The notes: generated by a model from the sequence alone, not told the origin. DNA of 64,000 nucleotides from Neocallimastix lanati (nom. inval.) (GCA_016946835.1 JACVTC010000013.1:1440001-1504000), one strand, 5' to 3'; shown: positions 11,665 to 24,150, counted from the first letter of the stretch. A program made the numbers and translations.

Positions 11665-12775
11665 AAATAAATAAATAATTTAAAAAGATAATTGGGATGA
11701 TAATTATAAATATATTTTAAAAATATATGAAATATTTTATTATTTTATTATTTTTTTTTCTTTATTGTTTTCAAAAATAAAAATTAAAAATAAATAAAAA
11801 AAAAAAAATAAAATAAATAAGTAAAATAAAATAAATATAAAAAATAATAAAAAATAACAAAAACAAAAAATAAAAATAAAAATAAAGTTAAAATAAAATA
11901 TATAATTACATTAAATAATAAATAGATTTGGTTAGGACTTGGAATATTTATTTCAGGAATTTCATTGGGTATAATAGGTGAATATAAATCTACTACAGTT
12001 AATATTATGTCAAAAGTTTCTACGGTAATTGACATATGTGGCCTTATCTCACTTATTTTATTACTTATTGGTATTGAAAAAGTAAATAAATTCAATACAC
12101 ATTTAAAAAATAAAGATATATATGGATATATATCTTTATATTATTTTAAATCTAATATTAATATATTAATACAAATTAATGTAAATATATTTATATATAT
12201 ATATATATATATTTTTTTTAATATATAAAAATATAAAGCGTAATACAACATTTTTGAACCAATTTAAAATTGTTTTCTTAATATATGTAATAAGTCAATT
12301 ATTCGGTTATACCTATCGCATTTATTTATATAATACTGATGAATTTATTGAAGAATCAATTAAAACTATGAAAGAAACTTATAACAAATATACTACATCA
12401 ATATTATTTGATATGCCTGATGAATATTTTAGGAGTACTTTAAAAAGATCAATAAATTATTATATAGTAGAAGCTATCATTATATTCGCTCTCATTGTAA
12501 ATATATATAAATATATATATATATTTATATAAAATAATTAAATAATACTATATATTTATTAATAGTATAAAGGTTATATATACTAACTTTTTTTTTTTTT
12601 TTTTTTTTATTATTTTTATTGCTTATTAAAATAACAAAACAAAAACAAAACAAAAACAAAACAAATAAAAAATTAGGTATATTACTATTTATCAACCTGT
12701 AGTTATATTGAAGATGTTGAAGAAAGTTTAAATGAAGAAAATGATACCAGAAAATTAGAAAATAATGAATATTAG
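11477..12775 (+). CDS. four-transmembrane protein, family copy 2 (spliced, 206 aa)
   Basis: Exons 11477-11584, 11926-12081, 12239-12496 and 12677-12775, all phase 0. The N-terminus is MANTKSGFKRRFPRVGK followed by five Cys and EPKVSV. The domain layout is that of copy 1. The residue aligned to the Met that begins the MNQF segment of exon 3 is Leu (TTG at 12254). This shows that this Met is internal and not a start codon. Intron 3 has TACTAAC at 12579-12585, 92 nt before the acceptor with no earlier AG. The coding sequence looks intact, but the expected core promoter is absent, so the gene may be silent or use another start site. Confidence 0.82.
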
Positions 12776-13052
12776 TTTTAAAAAAATTTTTAAAGAAACT
12801 CTAAAGAAAAAAAAAAAATAAAAAATAAAAAATAAAAAATAAAAAATAAAAAATAAAAATATAAAAAAATATATATATAATATTAATACTAAATTATTAA
12901 TATTAATATTATTATTTTTTTTCTTTTTTTTTTTTAAATATAAATATATATATATTAATTTTAAAATAAAAAAATATTTTTTATAAATATCACTAATCTT
13001 TATAAAATAAAATAAATATTAATGTTAGAACAATAAAAATAAAATAAAATAA

Positions 13053-13086
<34 letters not shown>

Positions 13087-13135
13087 ATTATTTATTTTTT
13101 TATGAATTCTTTATTTTTATTTTATTTTATTTATA
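12776..13135. other. 3' flank of gene 2
   Basis: (AAAAAT)n at about 12,815-12,860, A/T runs and a poly-A tract at about 13,055-13,083. No gene seen. Confidence 0.5.
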
Positions 13136-13531
13136 TTTTAAGTGAACAAACGCTTAAACAGTTCACAGGGGTAAGAATGGAGTCTTTGTAATTACATTTT
13201 GCTAAAACTACCTATCCATTTCGTAGCTCTCTTTTGAGTTACTTTTTTTTTTTTTTTTTTTTATATGATTGATTTAGTTAAGAAAAAAAAAACCATTAGT
13301 ATCCAAGAGTTACCTATATCGTACCGTAGAACTGTACCTATAGGGCTTAGGAAACAAATACTATTAGTAGTCCTAATATTATTATTATTATTATTAATAT
13401 TATTATATATTATTTCCGACACGAATATTTATATATTATTTATATTTTATTAAATTAATATATATTTATATGTAATATTTATATATATACATATATTATA
13501 ATGAAATAATTGAAATAGAAATAAAAATAAT

Positions 13532-13570
<39 letters not shown>

Positions 13571-13955
13571 GCTTAATTAAGATGAATTGTTATGTGTTAT
13601 AGAGTTGACATTTCTAAATTTATTATTACCAAAAAAAAAAAAATTTTTTTTTTGTTTTTTAATCAAATATTTATATATAAAATTATATTTTATTTTCTCA
13701 TATTTCAATTATTGAATTTTATTATTCCTTTTTTTTTTTTATCCATATATAATATTTTTATTTTTATTTTATTTTATTTTATTTTTATTTTATTTTATTT
13801 TTATTTTATTTTTATTTTATTTTTATTTTTATTTTTATTTTATTTTTATTTTTCAAAGTCAATTAAAATCAAAGTTCTTAACATAAAACTGCTTTTTCAA
13901 TTATTTTCAAATTAATTGTATTAGGTTACACCACTACCGGAGAATCTCCATAAAA
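13136..13955. repeat. intergenic spacer repeat, unit 1
   Basis: Homologous to 16,035-16,735 behind gene 3. Shared blocks include GAACAAACGCTTAAACAGTT, CTATCCATTTCGTAGCTCTC, TCCAAGAGTTACCTA, a GGACTTAGG-like block before an (ATT)n run, and a closing GGTTACACCACTACCGGAG. The first block also opens the LINE relic behind genes 6 and 6', so this spacer probably derives from transposon sequence. It is not coding in any full frame. Confidence 0.6.
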
Positions 13956-14106
13956 AAAAAAAAAAAAAAAAAATTTATTATAAAATAAATTAATAAATTA
14001 ATAAATTAATAAATTAATAGATTAATATATTATATAAATTGGAATAATATAAATATATATATTGTCAATAATTAATTATAATAAATTATGGAAACAAAAA
14101 AAAAAA

Positions 14107-14127
14107 TATAAATAGAGTTAAAATCCC
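14107..14127 (+). promoter_or_regulatory. core promoter of four-TM gene 3
   Basis: TATAAATAGAGTTAAAATCCC, 245 bp before the ATG. It is the family TATA plus GA-TTGAAA-TCCC element in a variant form. Confidence 0.55.
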
Positions 14128-14299
14128 TTCAAAATTTTTTTTTTGTAAAAAATAAAAAAAAAAAAAATATTAATTATATTTTATAAAATTAAAATATTTA
14201 ATATTTATAAAACAATTATAAAAAAAAAATATAATAAAAGAAAGAATTTTATTTTATTACTATAAAATTTTTTTTTTCTATTCTAAATTATTTTTTGAA

Positions 14300-14338
<39 letters not shown>

Positions 14339-14351
14339 AAAAAAAACTAAA

Positions 14352-15631
14352 ATGGCTGATAATAAAAGTGGATTCAAGAGACGATTCCCGAAAGTTGGTA
14401 AATGTTGTTGTTGTTTTGAACCTAAAATTTCAGTTTTCGTTTGCACTATCATATTTATTGTAAGTATTGATAATAAAAATAAAAATTAAAAATTAAAATA
14501 AAAAATTAAAAAAAATAAAATAAAAAAATAAATAAATAATTTAAAAAGATAATTGAAATGATAATTATAAGTATATTTTAAAAATATATGAAATATTTTA
14601 TTATTTTTTTCTTTATTGTTTTCAAAAATAAAAAAATTAAAAATAAATAAAATAAAATAAAATAAATAAGTAAAATAAAATAAGTAAATAAAAAAATAAT
14701 ATTAATAATATTAATAAAAAAAAAAAAAAAAAAGAACTAAAATTAAAATAAATTATAAAATTATATTAAATAATAAATAGATTTTGTTAGGACTAGAAGT
14801 TTTTTTTTCAGGAATTTCATTGAGTATTATAGGTGAATATATCTTTACTTCAACTAATATTATTTCAAAAGTTTTTATGATACTTGATATATGTCTCCTT
14901 ATCTCACTTATTTTATTACTTGTTGGTATTGAAAAGGTAAATAAATTCAGTTCACAATTAAAAAATAAATATATATATGTATATATATATATATATCTTT
15001 ATATAATTTTAAATTTAATAATAATATATTAATACAAATTAATGTAAATATATTTATATATATATATTTTTTTAATATATAAAACTATAAAGCGTAATAC
15101 AACATATATGAACCAATTTAAAATTGTATTATTTATATATTTAGTATGTGATTTATTAGGTTTTGCCTATAACATTTATTTATATAATACTGATGAATAT
15201 ATTGAAGAATCAATTAAAACTATGAAAGAAACTTATAAAAATTTTAATACACCAGTGTTTAAAGATATGCCTGATGATTTTTATAGGCGTTCTGTAAAAA
15301 GATCAACAAATTATTATATAGTAGAAGCTATCATTATATTCGCTCTCATTGTAAATATATAAATATATATATATATATATTTATATAAAATAATTAAATA
15401 ATACTATATATTTATTAATAGTATGAAAGTTATATATACTAACTTTTTTTTTTTTTTTTTTTTTATTATTTTTATTGCTTATTAAAATAACAAAACAAAA
15501 ACAAAACAAAAACAAAACAAATAAAAAATTAGGTATATTACTATTTATCCACCTGTAGTTATATTGAAGATGTTGAAGAAAATTTAAATGATGAAAATGA
15601 TGCCAGAAAATTAGAAAATAATGAATATTAG
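14352..15631 (+). CDS. four-transmembrane protein, family copy 3 (spliced, 206 aa)
   Basis: Exons 14352-14459, 14781-14936, 15093-15350 and 15533-15631, phase 0. The N-terminus is MADNKSGFKRRFPKVGK. The Cys cluster has four Cys and a Phe in place of the fifth. Exon 2 encodes ILLGLEVFFSGISL at the end of TM1, unlike the WLG start of copies 2, 5 and 6. The second loop contains FKDMPDDFYRRSVKRS, matching the (M/I)PDE-Y-R motif of the family. TACTAAC lies at 15437-15443. Gene 3 is closest to gene 2 in exons 3 and 4 and in both flanks, which fits a roughly 2.9-kb tandem duplication. Confidence 0.85.
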
Positions 15632-16034
15632 TTTTAAAAAAAATTTTTTAAAGAATATTCAAAAAAAAAATAAAAAATTAAACAATAAAAATATATATAT
15701 ATATATATATAGAACAATTTTTAAATAAATAAATAAAAGATAAATTAATAAATAAATTATAATAAATAAAATATATATATATATATTAAATATAGAACAA
15801 TTTTTAAATAAATAAATAAATAAATATTAAATTTAAAACAATTATATATATATATATATAAAATATTAATTAACGTATTGATACATCAATAAATAAAGTC
15901 AAATTAAAATTAAAATTAAAATTAAAATTAATTGAAATATATTAATGATATATTTTAATGTTTTATTGTATTTTAAAAAAAAAAAAAAAAATTATTTTTT
16001 TTTTTATGAATTTTTTATTTTTTTTTATTATTTC
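15632..16034. other. 3' flank of gene 3
   Basis: Two imperfect copies of a block with TATAGAACAATTTTTAAATA near 15,710 and 15,790, and (AATTAA)n tracts. No gene seen. Confidence 0.45.
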
Positions 16035-16311
16035 TTTTTACATTTTACGGGAACAAACACTTAAACAGTTCAAAGGAGTCTATGATTCCATATATTATAA
16101 AGGAGGGGGGGAGCTTTGTACTTATATCTTACTCTTATTTAAACACAATACCTATCCATTTCGTAGCTCTCTTTTGATTTTTTTTTTTTTTTTTTTTTTT
16201 TATGATTGATTTTGTTAAAAAAAAAAAAATCCTTTAGTATCCAAGAGTTACCTACGTCGTATCGTAGTACAATAGTGATAGGACTTAGGAAACAAATACT
16301 ATTAGTAGTCC

Positions 16312-16363
<52 letters not shown>

Positions 16364-16735
16364 TCAGACACGAATACTAACTTTATTTATGAATATATCT
16401 TTTTATTATTATTTCAAAAATACTATTTAAAAAATATTTTAATACTCTTAATTGGACAAATAAATAATATTTAATTTTTTTTTTTTTTAATTTTTTTTTA
16501 TCCATATATAATATATTTATTTTATTTTTATTTTATTTTTATTTTTATTTTTATTTTATTTTTATTTTTATTTTTATTTTATTTTTATTTTTATTTTTAT
16601 TTTATTTTTATTTTATTTTTATTTTTCAAAGTCAATTAAAATCAAAGTTCTTAACATAAAACTGTTTTTTCAATTATTTTCAAATTAATTGTATTAGGTT
16701 ACACCACTACCGGAGAATCTCCAAAACAAAAAAAA
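16035..16735. repeat. intergenic spacer repeat, unit 2
   Basis: Second copy of the spacer at 13,136-13,955, with an expanded (TTA)n run at about 16,312-16,363 and an (ATTTT)n run at about 16,515-16,625. It ends in the same ACCACTACCGGAGAATCTCC block. Confidence 0.6.
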
Positions 16736-16967
16736 AAAAAAAAAATTTTATTATTTTTTTTTAATATCAAATTTTTTATATAGGAAAAAAAATCTTTTTT
16801 TTATTTAATATAATTAATAAATTAATATATTATATAAAATTGGAATAATATAAATATATATATTGTCAATAATAATTGATTAAATATTATTCCTATATAA
16901 ATTTTGTTAATAATAATAATAAATTATGAAAATAAAAAAAAAAAAATAAAAAATAAAAAATAAAAAA

Positions 16968-16988
16968 TATAAAAAGAGTTGAAATCCC
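16968..16988 (+). promoter_or_regulatory. core promoter of four-TM gene 4
   Basis: TATAAAAAGAGTTGAAATCC, 237 bp before the ATG. Same composite element as in the other copies. Confidence 0.55.
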
Positions 16989-17204
16989 TTAAATTTTTTT
17001 TTTTTTTGTAAAAAAAAAAAAAAAACCATAATTAATTATATTTTATTAAATTAAAATATTTAATAATTATAAAACAATTATAAAAAAAAAAAAATATAAT
17101 AAAAGAAAGAATTTTATTTTATTATTATAAAATTTTTTTTTCTATTCTAATTATTTTTTGAATAAATAAATAAATAAAATAAATAAATAAAAAAAAAAAC
17201 TAAA

Positions 17205-17444
17205 ATGGCTGATAATAAAAGTGAATTCAAGAGACGTTTCCCGAAAGTTGGCAAATGTTGTTGTTGTTGTAATTCTGAAAATTCAGTTTTCACTTGCACT
17301 ATCTTAATTGCTGTAAGTTTATTAATAATAAAATATATATAAATTAAAAATAAAAAAAAGTATATATATAAAAATAAAGAAATGGTTTGATTATTATCAA
17401 TATATTTTAAAAAATATATGAAATGTTTATTTTTTTATTTTTTT

Positions 17445-17488
<44 letters not shown>

Positions 17489-17531
17489 TATTATTTATTA
17501 TTTATTATTTATTTTTATTATTATTATTGTA

Positions 17532-17621
<90 letters not shown>

Positions 17622-18648
17622 TATGATTTCAAAAAAAAAAAAATAATAATAATAATAATAATAATAAAATATAAAAAATAAATAAAAAAAAAAAAATAAA
17701 AAATAAAATTACATAAACAATAGGTTTGGTTAGGAATTAAAACTTTACCTGTATGTTTTTCATTGAAAAATATTTCTTCTAAAATTGAATTAGTACTAAT
17801 TATATGTGTCATTATCTCACTTATCTTATTGCTTTTTGGTACTGGAAGAGTAAATAAATTTAATATATAATTAAAAAATAAATAAATAAATACGTGTATA
17901 TATATATACATTTATATTATTTTAAATCTAATACTAATACTAGTGCTAATATTAATAAATGTGTGTATATATATATTCTTTTTTTTTTTTTTTTAATATA
18001 TAAAAATATAAAGTATATTATACCATTGATGGACCAATTTAAAATTGTTTTCTTAATATATTTAATAATCCAAATAAGCAGTTATATTTATACCATTTAT
18101 TTAGTAAATAAGGAAGAATATTTTAAGAATTCAACTAAAGTTTATAAAGAAACTTATGGAAAAAACAATTCATATTTATCACAACAAGTCGAAGAAAAAC
18201 CTGATGAATTTTTTGAATATTCTATAAAACAAACAATATATTTTAATGTAATTGGAAATGTCATTATATCAGCTATTTTGGTAAATATACATATATATAT
18301 ATATATTGATATAAAATAATGAAATAATAATGTATATTTATCAATAATGTATGAAAGTTGTATATATTAACTTTATTATTCTTATTCTTATTATTATTAT
18401 TATTATATTATTATTATTATTTGTTATTAAATAAATAAATTAAACAAATTAAATAAATAAATAAAAAATTTTAAATCATGTTTTAAAAATAATAAAATAA
18501 ACCTAATAAAATAAAATAAAAAAAAAATATATATATATATATATAAAATTAGATATTTTATTATTTATCCACCTGTAGCCATATTGAAGATATTGAAGAG
18601 CTTATTTATAAAGAAAAAAATGCCAGAATTTTAGAAAATAATGAATAA
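17205..18648 (+). CDS. four-transmembrane protein, family copy 4, divergent (spliced, 198 aa)
   Basis: Exons 17205-17312, 17724-17849, 18014-18280 and 18553-18648, phase 0. Three features set it apart. Exon 2 is 42 codons instead of 52, shortening the first loop. Exon 3 is 89 codons with a longer second loop (YLSQQVEEKPDEFFEYS). The stop comes one codon early (TAA in place of the final Tyr codon). After the Cys cluster it reads NSENSVFTC instead of EPKVSVIVC, and the intron-3 branch site is TATTAAC (18365-18371). All frames stay open, so it is either a divergent functional copy or the start of decay. Intron 1 contains a roughly 95-bp (ATT)n tract. Confidence 0.75.
17527..17622. repeat. (ATT)n microsatellite in intron 1 of gene 4
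   Basis: About 30 uninterrupted ATT units. Confidence 0.9.
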
Positions 18649-18676
18649 TAGATAAGAATGTGCAGATGAAGAAAAG

Positions 18677-18713
<37 letters not shown>

Positions 18714-18760
18714 AGATGCCAGAAATTTAGAAAATAATGAATATATGGTTTTAAAATAAT
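18649..18760 (+). pseudogene. second exon-4 tail behind gene 4
   Basis: After the stop of gene 4, the sequence GCAGATGAAGAAAAG, a poly-A run and GATGCCAGAAATTTAGAAAA repeat the end of exon 4. An exon-4 end has therefore been duplicated and its middle expanded into a poly-A tract (about 18,676-18,710). The sequence just right of this poly-A is also the left edge of the 10-kb duplication. Confidence 0.6.
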
Positions 18761-19049
18761 TTTTTTTAAAGGAAGTTCAAAAAAAAATAAATATATATAT
18801 ATATATATAATATTAATTATTAATTATTAATTATTAATATTGAAATTCTTTCTTTTTTTTTTTTATTTTTTATTTTTTTAATTTTTTATTTTTAAATAGA
18901 ATATAAATTTTAAAAAAAAATAAAATGAAATGAAATAAAAAAATAAAAAATAAAAAAAAAAAAAATAAAAAAAAAAAAATTAGAAAAAATAAAATAAACA
19001 ATACATAAATAAATAAAATAAAATATAAAATATAAAAATAAAATATAAA

Positions 19050-19080
<31 letters not shown>

Positions 19081-19244
19081 TAAAAGAAATAAAGTAAGAA
19101 ATAAAATAAGAAATAAAATAAATAATAAAATAAAATAATTAATTGAAATATGAATATAAAGTGTAGATTGAATAAAATGAAATAAAATATAAATAAATGA
19201 AATCATAATTATATATTTATTAATATTTTATTTTATTGTACTAC

Positions 19245-19275
<31 letters not shown>

Positions 19276-19365
19276 TTTATCCAACTTTTTTTTTAAAAAA
19301 AAAAAAAATGTAATAACAGAAAGGTTAGAGTTTTCTTTATTATAATTATAGTTTTTTTTTGAATA

Positions 19366-19612
19366 GAGTGCGATTCACAAACAGTACATTTCCTAATGTG
19401 GCGTATTTTGTATGTGGCTTGTTTTTAAATTATATATTTTTTCAATTAAATATTATTAAATAACTATTTCAAAAGAAATAATAATATATTCTATTAAAAA
19501 AGAATATATATATAAAAAAAAAAGAATATTTATTATTTATTTAATAATTATTATTTATTATTATTTAAAAACAAGCCACATATAGAAATACGCCATATTG
19601 CGAAATGCACTA
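19366..19612. mobile_element. foldback (MITE-like) element, copy A
   Basis: Inverted arms: AATGTGGCGTATTTTGTATG with TGGCTTGTTTTTAAAT on the left, and ATTTAAAAACAAGCCACAT with AATACGCCATATTGCG on the right. The outer part reads TGCGAAATGCACT. No coding capacity. Similar TTTCGC and GCGAAATGCA words appear near 55,745 and 60,950. Confidence 0.6.
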
Positions 19613-19660
19613 TCCCAGTTTTTTTTTATCATAAATCAATAAATAAATTTTTTAAAATGA

Positions 19661-19693
<33 letters not shown>

Positions 19694-19974
19694 TAATTTT
19701 ATTAATTACAAAAATGAATAAAGAATTAATTCAATATTCTTAAATTTAAAAATTTTAATCATTTATGCTGTATAGAAAGTTTTAAATATAAATGAAAGAA
19801 TAAACTATTTGTAAGATTGGCGGTATTTAAAATATTTAATAATATTTAATAATAATATTTTAATTAGTATTTTTTTTTTATAAGAAAGAAAATATTTGAA
19901 TTTGTATTATTAATACATATAATATAAAATTAAAAATTAATAATAATAATATAATAATAATAATAATAATAATA

Positions 19975-20029
<55 letters not shown>

Positions 20030-20034
20030 ATTCA

Positions 20035-20075
<41 letters not shown>

Positions 20076-20784
20076 CTTTTTCTTGAAAGTCTTAATCATA
20101 TTATACCAGCTACAACAGACAACTAATATTAGACAAACTTTATAGCGGGGTTGTATCAGGATGACCGCATAAAGTGCTCCCATGTCATACCATTCAATGT
20201 AAATTACATTAGATTTATATTAAAACTAAAGCAAAATATTTATTGATATATAAAGAGTTTAAAGTTAATTAATTGATAGATTGTATAAAATAATCAAGAA
20301 ATTTTTTTAAATTATTTCCTCCAATTCTCATATTCATTTAGTGTAACATTTTTGTAACCATTTTAATTTTAGAAGTTTATTAAATAAAAAAAAATTATTT
20401 TTAATTAAAATTGTAATATATTAAAATCTAAATTAATTTAAATTAATAATTAAAGAATGATTAAGAAATTGATTAAGAAATTGTACTAGGTTACCCAACG
20501 AATAACAATATTACTTTTGAAAATTTTAATTATTAATAAAATATTAATTATTACACTTTAATTTTTAAATTTTTTTTAAATTTTTTTAATTTATTTTTTT
20601 TTTAATTTAATTTTTTTAATTTAATTTTTTTTAATTTAATTTAATTTAATTAATTTAATTTTTTTTTAATTTAATCCTTTATAATATGACAAGTTTGAAC
20701 AATATTCCTTATAATCCTAAACAAAATTGAAAAGTCTGAAAAAAATTTTTATAAAAAGACCTTCATCGTATATATTCCATACTT

Positions 20785-21330
20785 GTGCTGTATTACAGAA
20801 TTCTCAACTTTATTATATGTTTTTTTTTGGGTAGATACTTGGCTGATACAGCAAAATTAATATTCATAACAGAATTCCTCATAAAGATAATAAAAATAAC
20901 AATAACAAGAGTAACCTTTGATGGGTTTTATATAGGGAAAAAAAGGTCAATCCTTATAAACTTATAAACTTAAGAGTCTTAAGTTATCAAGCCTTTCTAT
21001 TTTATTACTTTATTCCTAAACAATTAAGAGATAAGTTTGTTGACTCTACCTTTGCAGGAATTTTTTTTTTTTTGAATACAATACAAACTCATCGGTATAT
21101 GATATTTTTGACAATTTTGATCCAAATAAAAATAAAAATTTTACTATCAAAGGCCGTTTCTATTTCTTCAAATATGATTCCAGCTAATATATTTGTTCCT
21201 TCATCTCTTCTCAATATTTAAAAATTTTTACCTATAACGAAATCGGGGAAGAGAAGTATGGATAATGACAATCTTTCCAAGGATTTTAATAATAATAATA
21301 ATAATAATATCAATAATGTTATTAAATAAT
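20785..21330 (+). pseudogene. transposon-type ORF relic, unit alpha
   Basis: Frames shift repeatedly but keep protein-like pieces in order: GRYLADTAKLIFITEFL, then VLSYQAFLFYYFIPKQLRDK, NTNSSVYDIFDNFDPNKN and IPANIFVPSSLLNI. A second diverged copy lies at 24,890-25,440 in front of gene 6, so the relic belongs to the repeated gene unit. The family is not recognised. A retroelement ORF1 is my guess from its repeated, decayed state. Confidence 0.4.
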
Positions 21331-21339
21331 TAAAAGATT

Positions 21340-21772
21340 ATTTAAAAGAGTATTGATAGTAAAAAAAATATTAATATTAATATTAATGATAGTGAAAATA
21401 ATAATAGTATCGTTGCTAAGAATGTAGTGAATAGATAAATTAATGATCATCGTATTAATTAAAGTAATTTTTCTGAATAATGAATGTGTGTGAAAATATA
21501 TATTTGACGTGGCACCAATGGAAAAGATGCCCCCCTAAATCAACTTTATTTTTTAATAATTACTTTTTATTATTATTTCACATCACTATTTAAAAAATAT
21601 TATTATAATCTAATTAGACAAATAATGATTTCTTTTATTATTATTATTAATTGAGTGTTTTTTTTTATATAAAAAAAAAAATAATAATAAAAAAAAATAA
21701 AATTATATAATTTATAAATGAATAAATAAAGTTTAAAGATTTAAAGATAAATACTTTAAATAGTGAGGATGT

Positions 21773-21814
<42 letters not shown>

Positions 21815-22400
21815 AATAATAATGATTAATTTATTTTTTAATTTAAATAATAATGATTAATATTCAAGTTAATTGTGATTTGAGTAAATGTTATATTAAC
21901 TATTAAATTCACGATTGTCATCATTTAATCTGGGTATTGGAAAAATTCACAATGAAAATTAATTTTATTTCTTTTCTTTTTTAAAAAAATTAATATATAA
22001 TTATTTTTAATTATTTTTTAAAAGTAAAAAAAATAAAAAATAAAAAATAAAAAAATAAAAAATAAAAAATAAAAAAATAAAAAATAAAAAAATAAAATTT
22101 CAGTAGATATTAAAAATTATACTTAATTTGTGATAATTAAAAAAAAATTTTAATTATTAGAAATTATATTAAAATTTGTAAAATTTTTATTGTTTATAAA
22201 AATTAAAAAGAAATATGGAATATATTAAATTTTGGTAAATTTTTATTATTGTTAAAAATTAAAAAGAAATATGGAATATATTAAATTTTGGTAAATTTTT
22301 ATTGGTTTTAAAAATTAAAAAGAAATATGGAATTAAGTTTTCTATTAAATAAGTAACACTTTATAAAAGAAATGATTGGTATATATAAAAAAAAAAATAC
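21340..22400. other. distal upstream region of gene 5
   Basis: Contains a block shared with the front of gene 6 (TTTGACGTGGCACCAATGG), a long T tract at about 21,776-21,808, and three tandem units of about 65 bp (22,171-22,338), each with AAAATTAAAAAGAAATATGG. Gene 6 has only one such unit. Confidence 0.6.
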
Positions 22401-22403
22401 AAG

Positions 22404-22426
22404 TATAAAAAGAATTGAAAAATCCC
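22404..22426 (+). promoter_or_regulatory. core promoter of four-TM gene 5
   Basis: TATAAAAAGAATTGAAAAAT followed by CCC, 280 bp before the ATG. Same element as in gene 6. Confidence 0.6.
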
Positions 22427-22683
22427 TAATTTTAACTTTTCCTTGAAAATAAAATAAAATAAAATAAAATTAAATATAATAAAATAAAATAAAATTAAAT
22501 TAAATTAAGTTATATTAAATAAAAAAAATAAAAAATTATTATATATATATTTAAATTAAAGTAACTATATAAAATAAATAAAACAAACGATCTTTTTATA
22601 AATTTTTAAAAAAGATTATTTTCTACCTATATATATATATTTTTCTTTTTGAATAAACATAAAACAAAGAAAAAAAATTAAAA

Positions 22684-23960
22684 ATGGCTAATACTAAAAG
22701 TGATTTCAAGAGACGTTTCCCAAGAGTTGGTAAATGTTGTTGTTGTTGTTGTTGTGAACCTAAAGTTTCAGTTATCGTTTGCACTATCATATTTATTGTA
22801 AGTATTGATAATAAAAATAAGAAATAAAAAATTAAAAAAAAAAAAATAAATAAATAAATTAAAAAGAAAATTGGAATGATAATTATAAATATATTTTAAA
22901 AATATATGAAATATTTTATTTTATTTCATTTTATTTTATTTTATTTTTTTTATTTTTTTTTTCAAAAATAAAAAAAATAAAAATAAATAAAATAAAATAA
23001 AATAAAAAATAAAAAATAAAATAAAATAAAATAAAAAGTAGAATTTGAATATAAAGTACAGATTGAATAAAATAAAATAAAATAAAAAGTAGAATATGAA
23101 TATAAAGTACAGATTGAATAAAATAAAATAATATAAAAAGTAGAATTTGAATATAAAGTACAGATTGAATAAAATAAAATAAAATAAAATAAAATAAAAT
23201 AAAATAAAATAAAACTAAACAAAAATAAAATAAAATAAAACTAAAATAAAATATAAAAATTATATTAAATAATAAATAGATTTGGTACGGATTTGGAGTA
23301 TTATTTGCAGGAATTGTATTTAATGCTATAGATAAGTATAACACTACTTCAGATAGTATTATTTCAAAAGGTTTTATTCTACTTAATGCATGTGCCCTTA
23401 TATCAACTATTTTATTACTTATTGGTATTATAAAGGTAAATAAATTCAATACACAATTAAAAAAAAATATATATATATCTTTATATCATTTTAAATCTAA
23501 TATTAATGTATTAATACCAATTAATATAAATATATTTATATATATATTTTTTTAATATATAAAATATAAAGCGTAATATAACATTTATGAAACAATTTAA
23601 AATTGTTTACTTAATATATATAATATGTCAAATATTCAATTTAGTCTATAACATTTATTTATATAATGATGATGAATATATTGAAAATACAATTAAAATT
23701 ATGAAAGAAAATAATAAAAAAAATAATTCGCAAATTATGAAAGAAAATAATATACAAAATAATTCGCAAAAGATATATGAAATACCTGATGAATTATATA
23801 GACGTGCTATAGAAAATTCAATGAATAATTTTATAATAGTATTTTTAATTTTAATATCTATCTTTGTAAATATATAAAAATTTATATATATATTTATTGA
23901 TATAAAATAATTAAATAATAATGTATATTTATCAATAGTGTGAAAGTTGTATATACTAAC

Positions 23961-23996
<36 letters not shown>

Positions 23997-24150
23997 TTAT
24001 TGCTTATTAAAACGACAAAACAAAAATAATAATAATAATAAAAAAAATTAGGTATATTACTATTTATCCACCTGTAGTTATATTGAAGATATTGAAGAAA
24101 TTGCAAATAAAGAAAGTTATTCCAGACAATTAGAAAATAATGAATATTAG
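22684..24150 (+). CDS. four-transmembrane protein, family copy 5 (spliced, 220 aa)
   Basis: Exons 22684-22797, 23280-23435, 23572-23865 and 24052-24150, phase 0. The Cys cluster is extended to seven TGT codons. The second loop is longer because a 36-nt unit is repeated in tandem (23698-23733 and 23734-23769), giving two IMKENN-x-x-NNSQ blocks. Exon 2 reads IWYGFGVLFAGIVFN and later DKYNTTSDSIISK, the same loop type as copy 6. TACTAAC lies at 23954-23960. Intron 1 contains three units of a satellite that also forms the array at 58.6-60.4 kb. Within family copies the gene is well preserved and appears functional. Confidence 0.85.
23035..23170 (-). repeat. three satellite units in intron 1 of gene 5
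   Basis: Three units of about 50-60 bp containing GAATATAAAGTACAGATTGA and (ATAAA)n. The reverse complement is the unit of the satellite at 58.6-60.4 kb. Confidence 0.75.

Noticed and set aside
11784-12095. Minus-strand frames opposite exon 2 of several copies (also 17621, 22931, 41875)
   Set aside because: They are antisense shadows of exon 2 that continue into intronic A/T repeats.
20084-20220. Small RNA or SINE at the G/C-richer stretch with GCGGGGTTGTATCAGGATGA (also 39,050)
   Set aside because: No A/B boxes, no stable cloverleaf and no target duplications were found.
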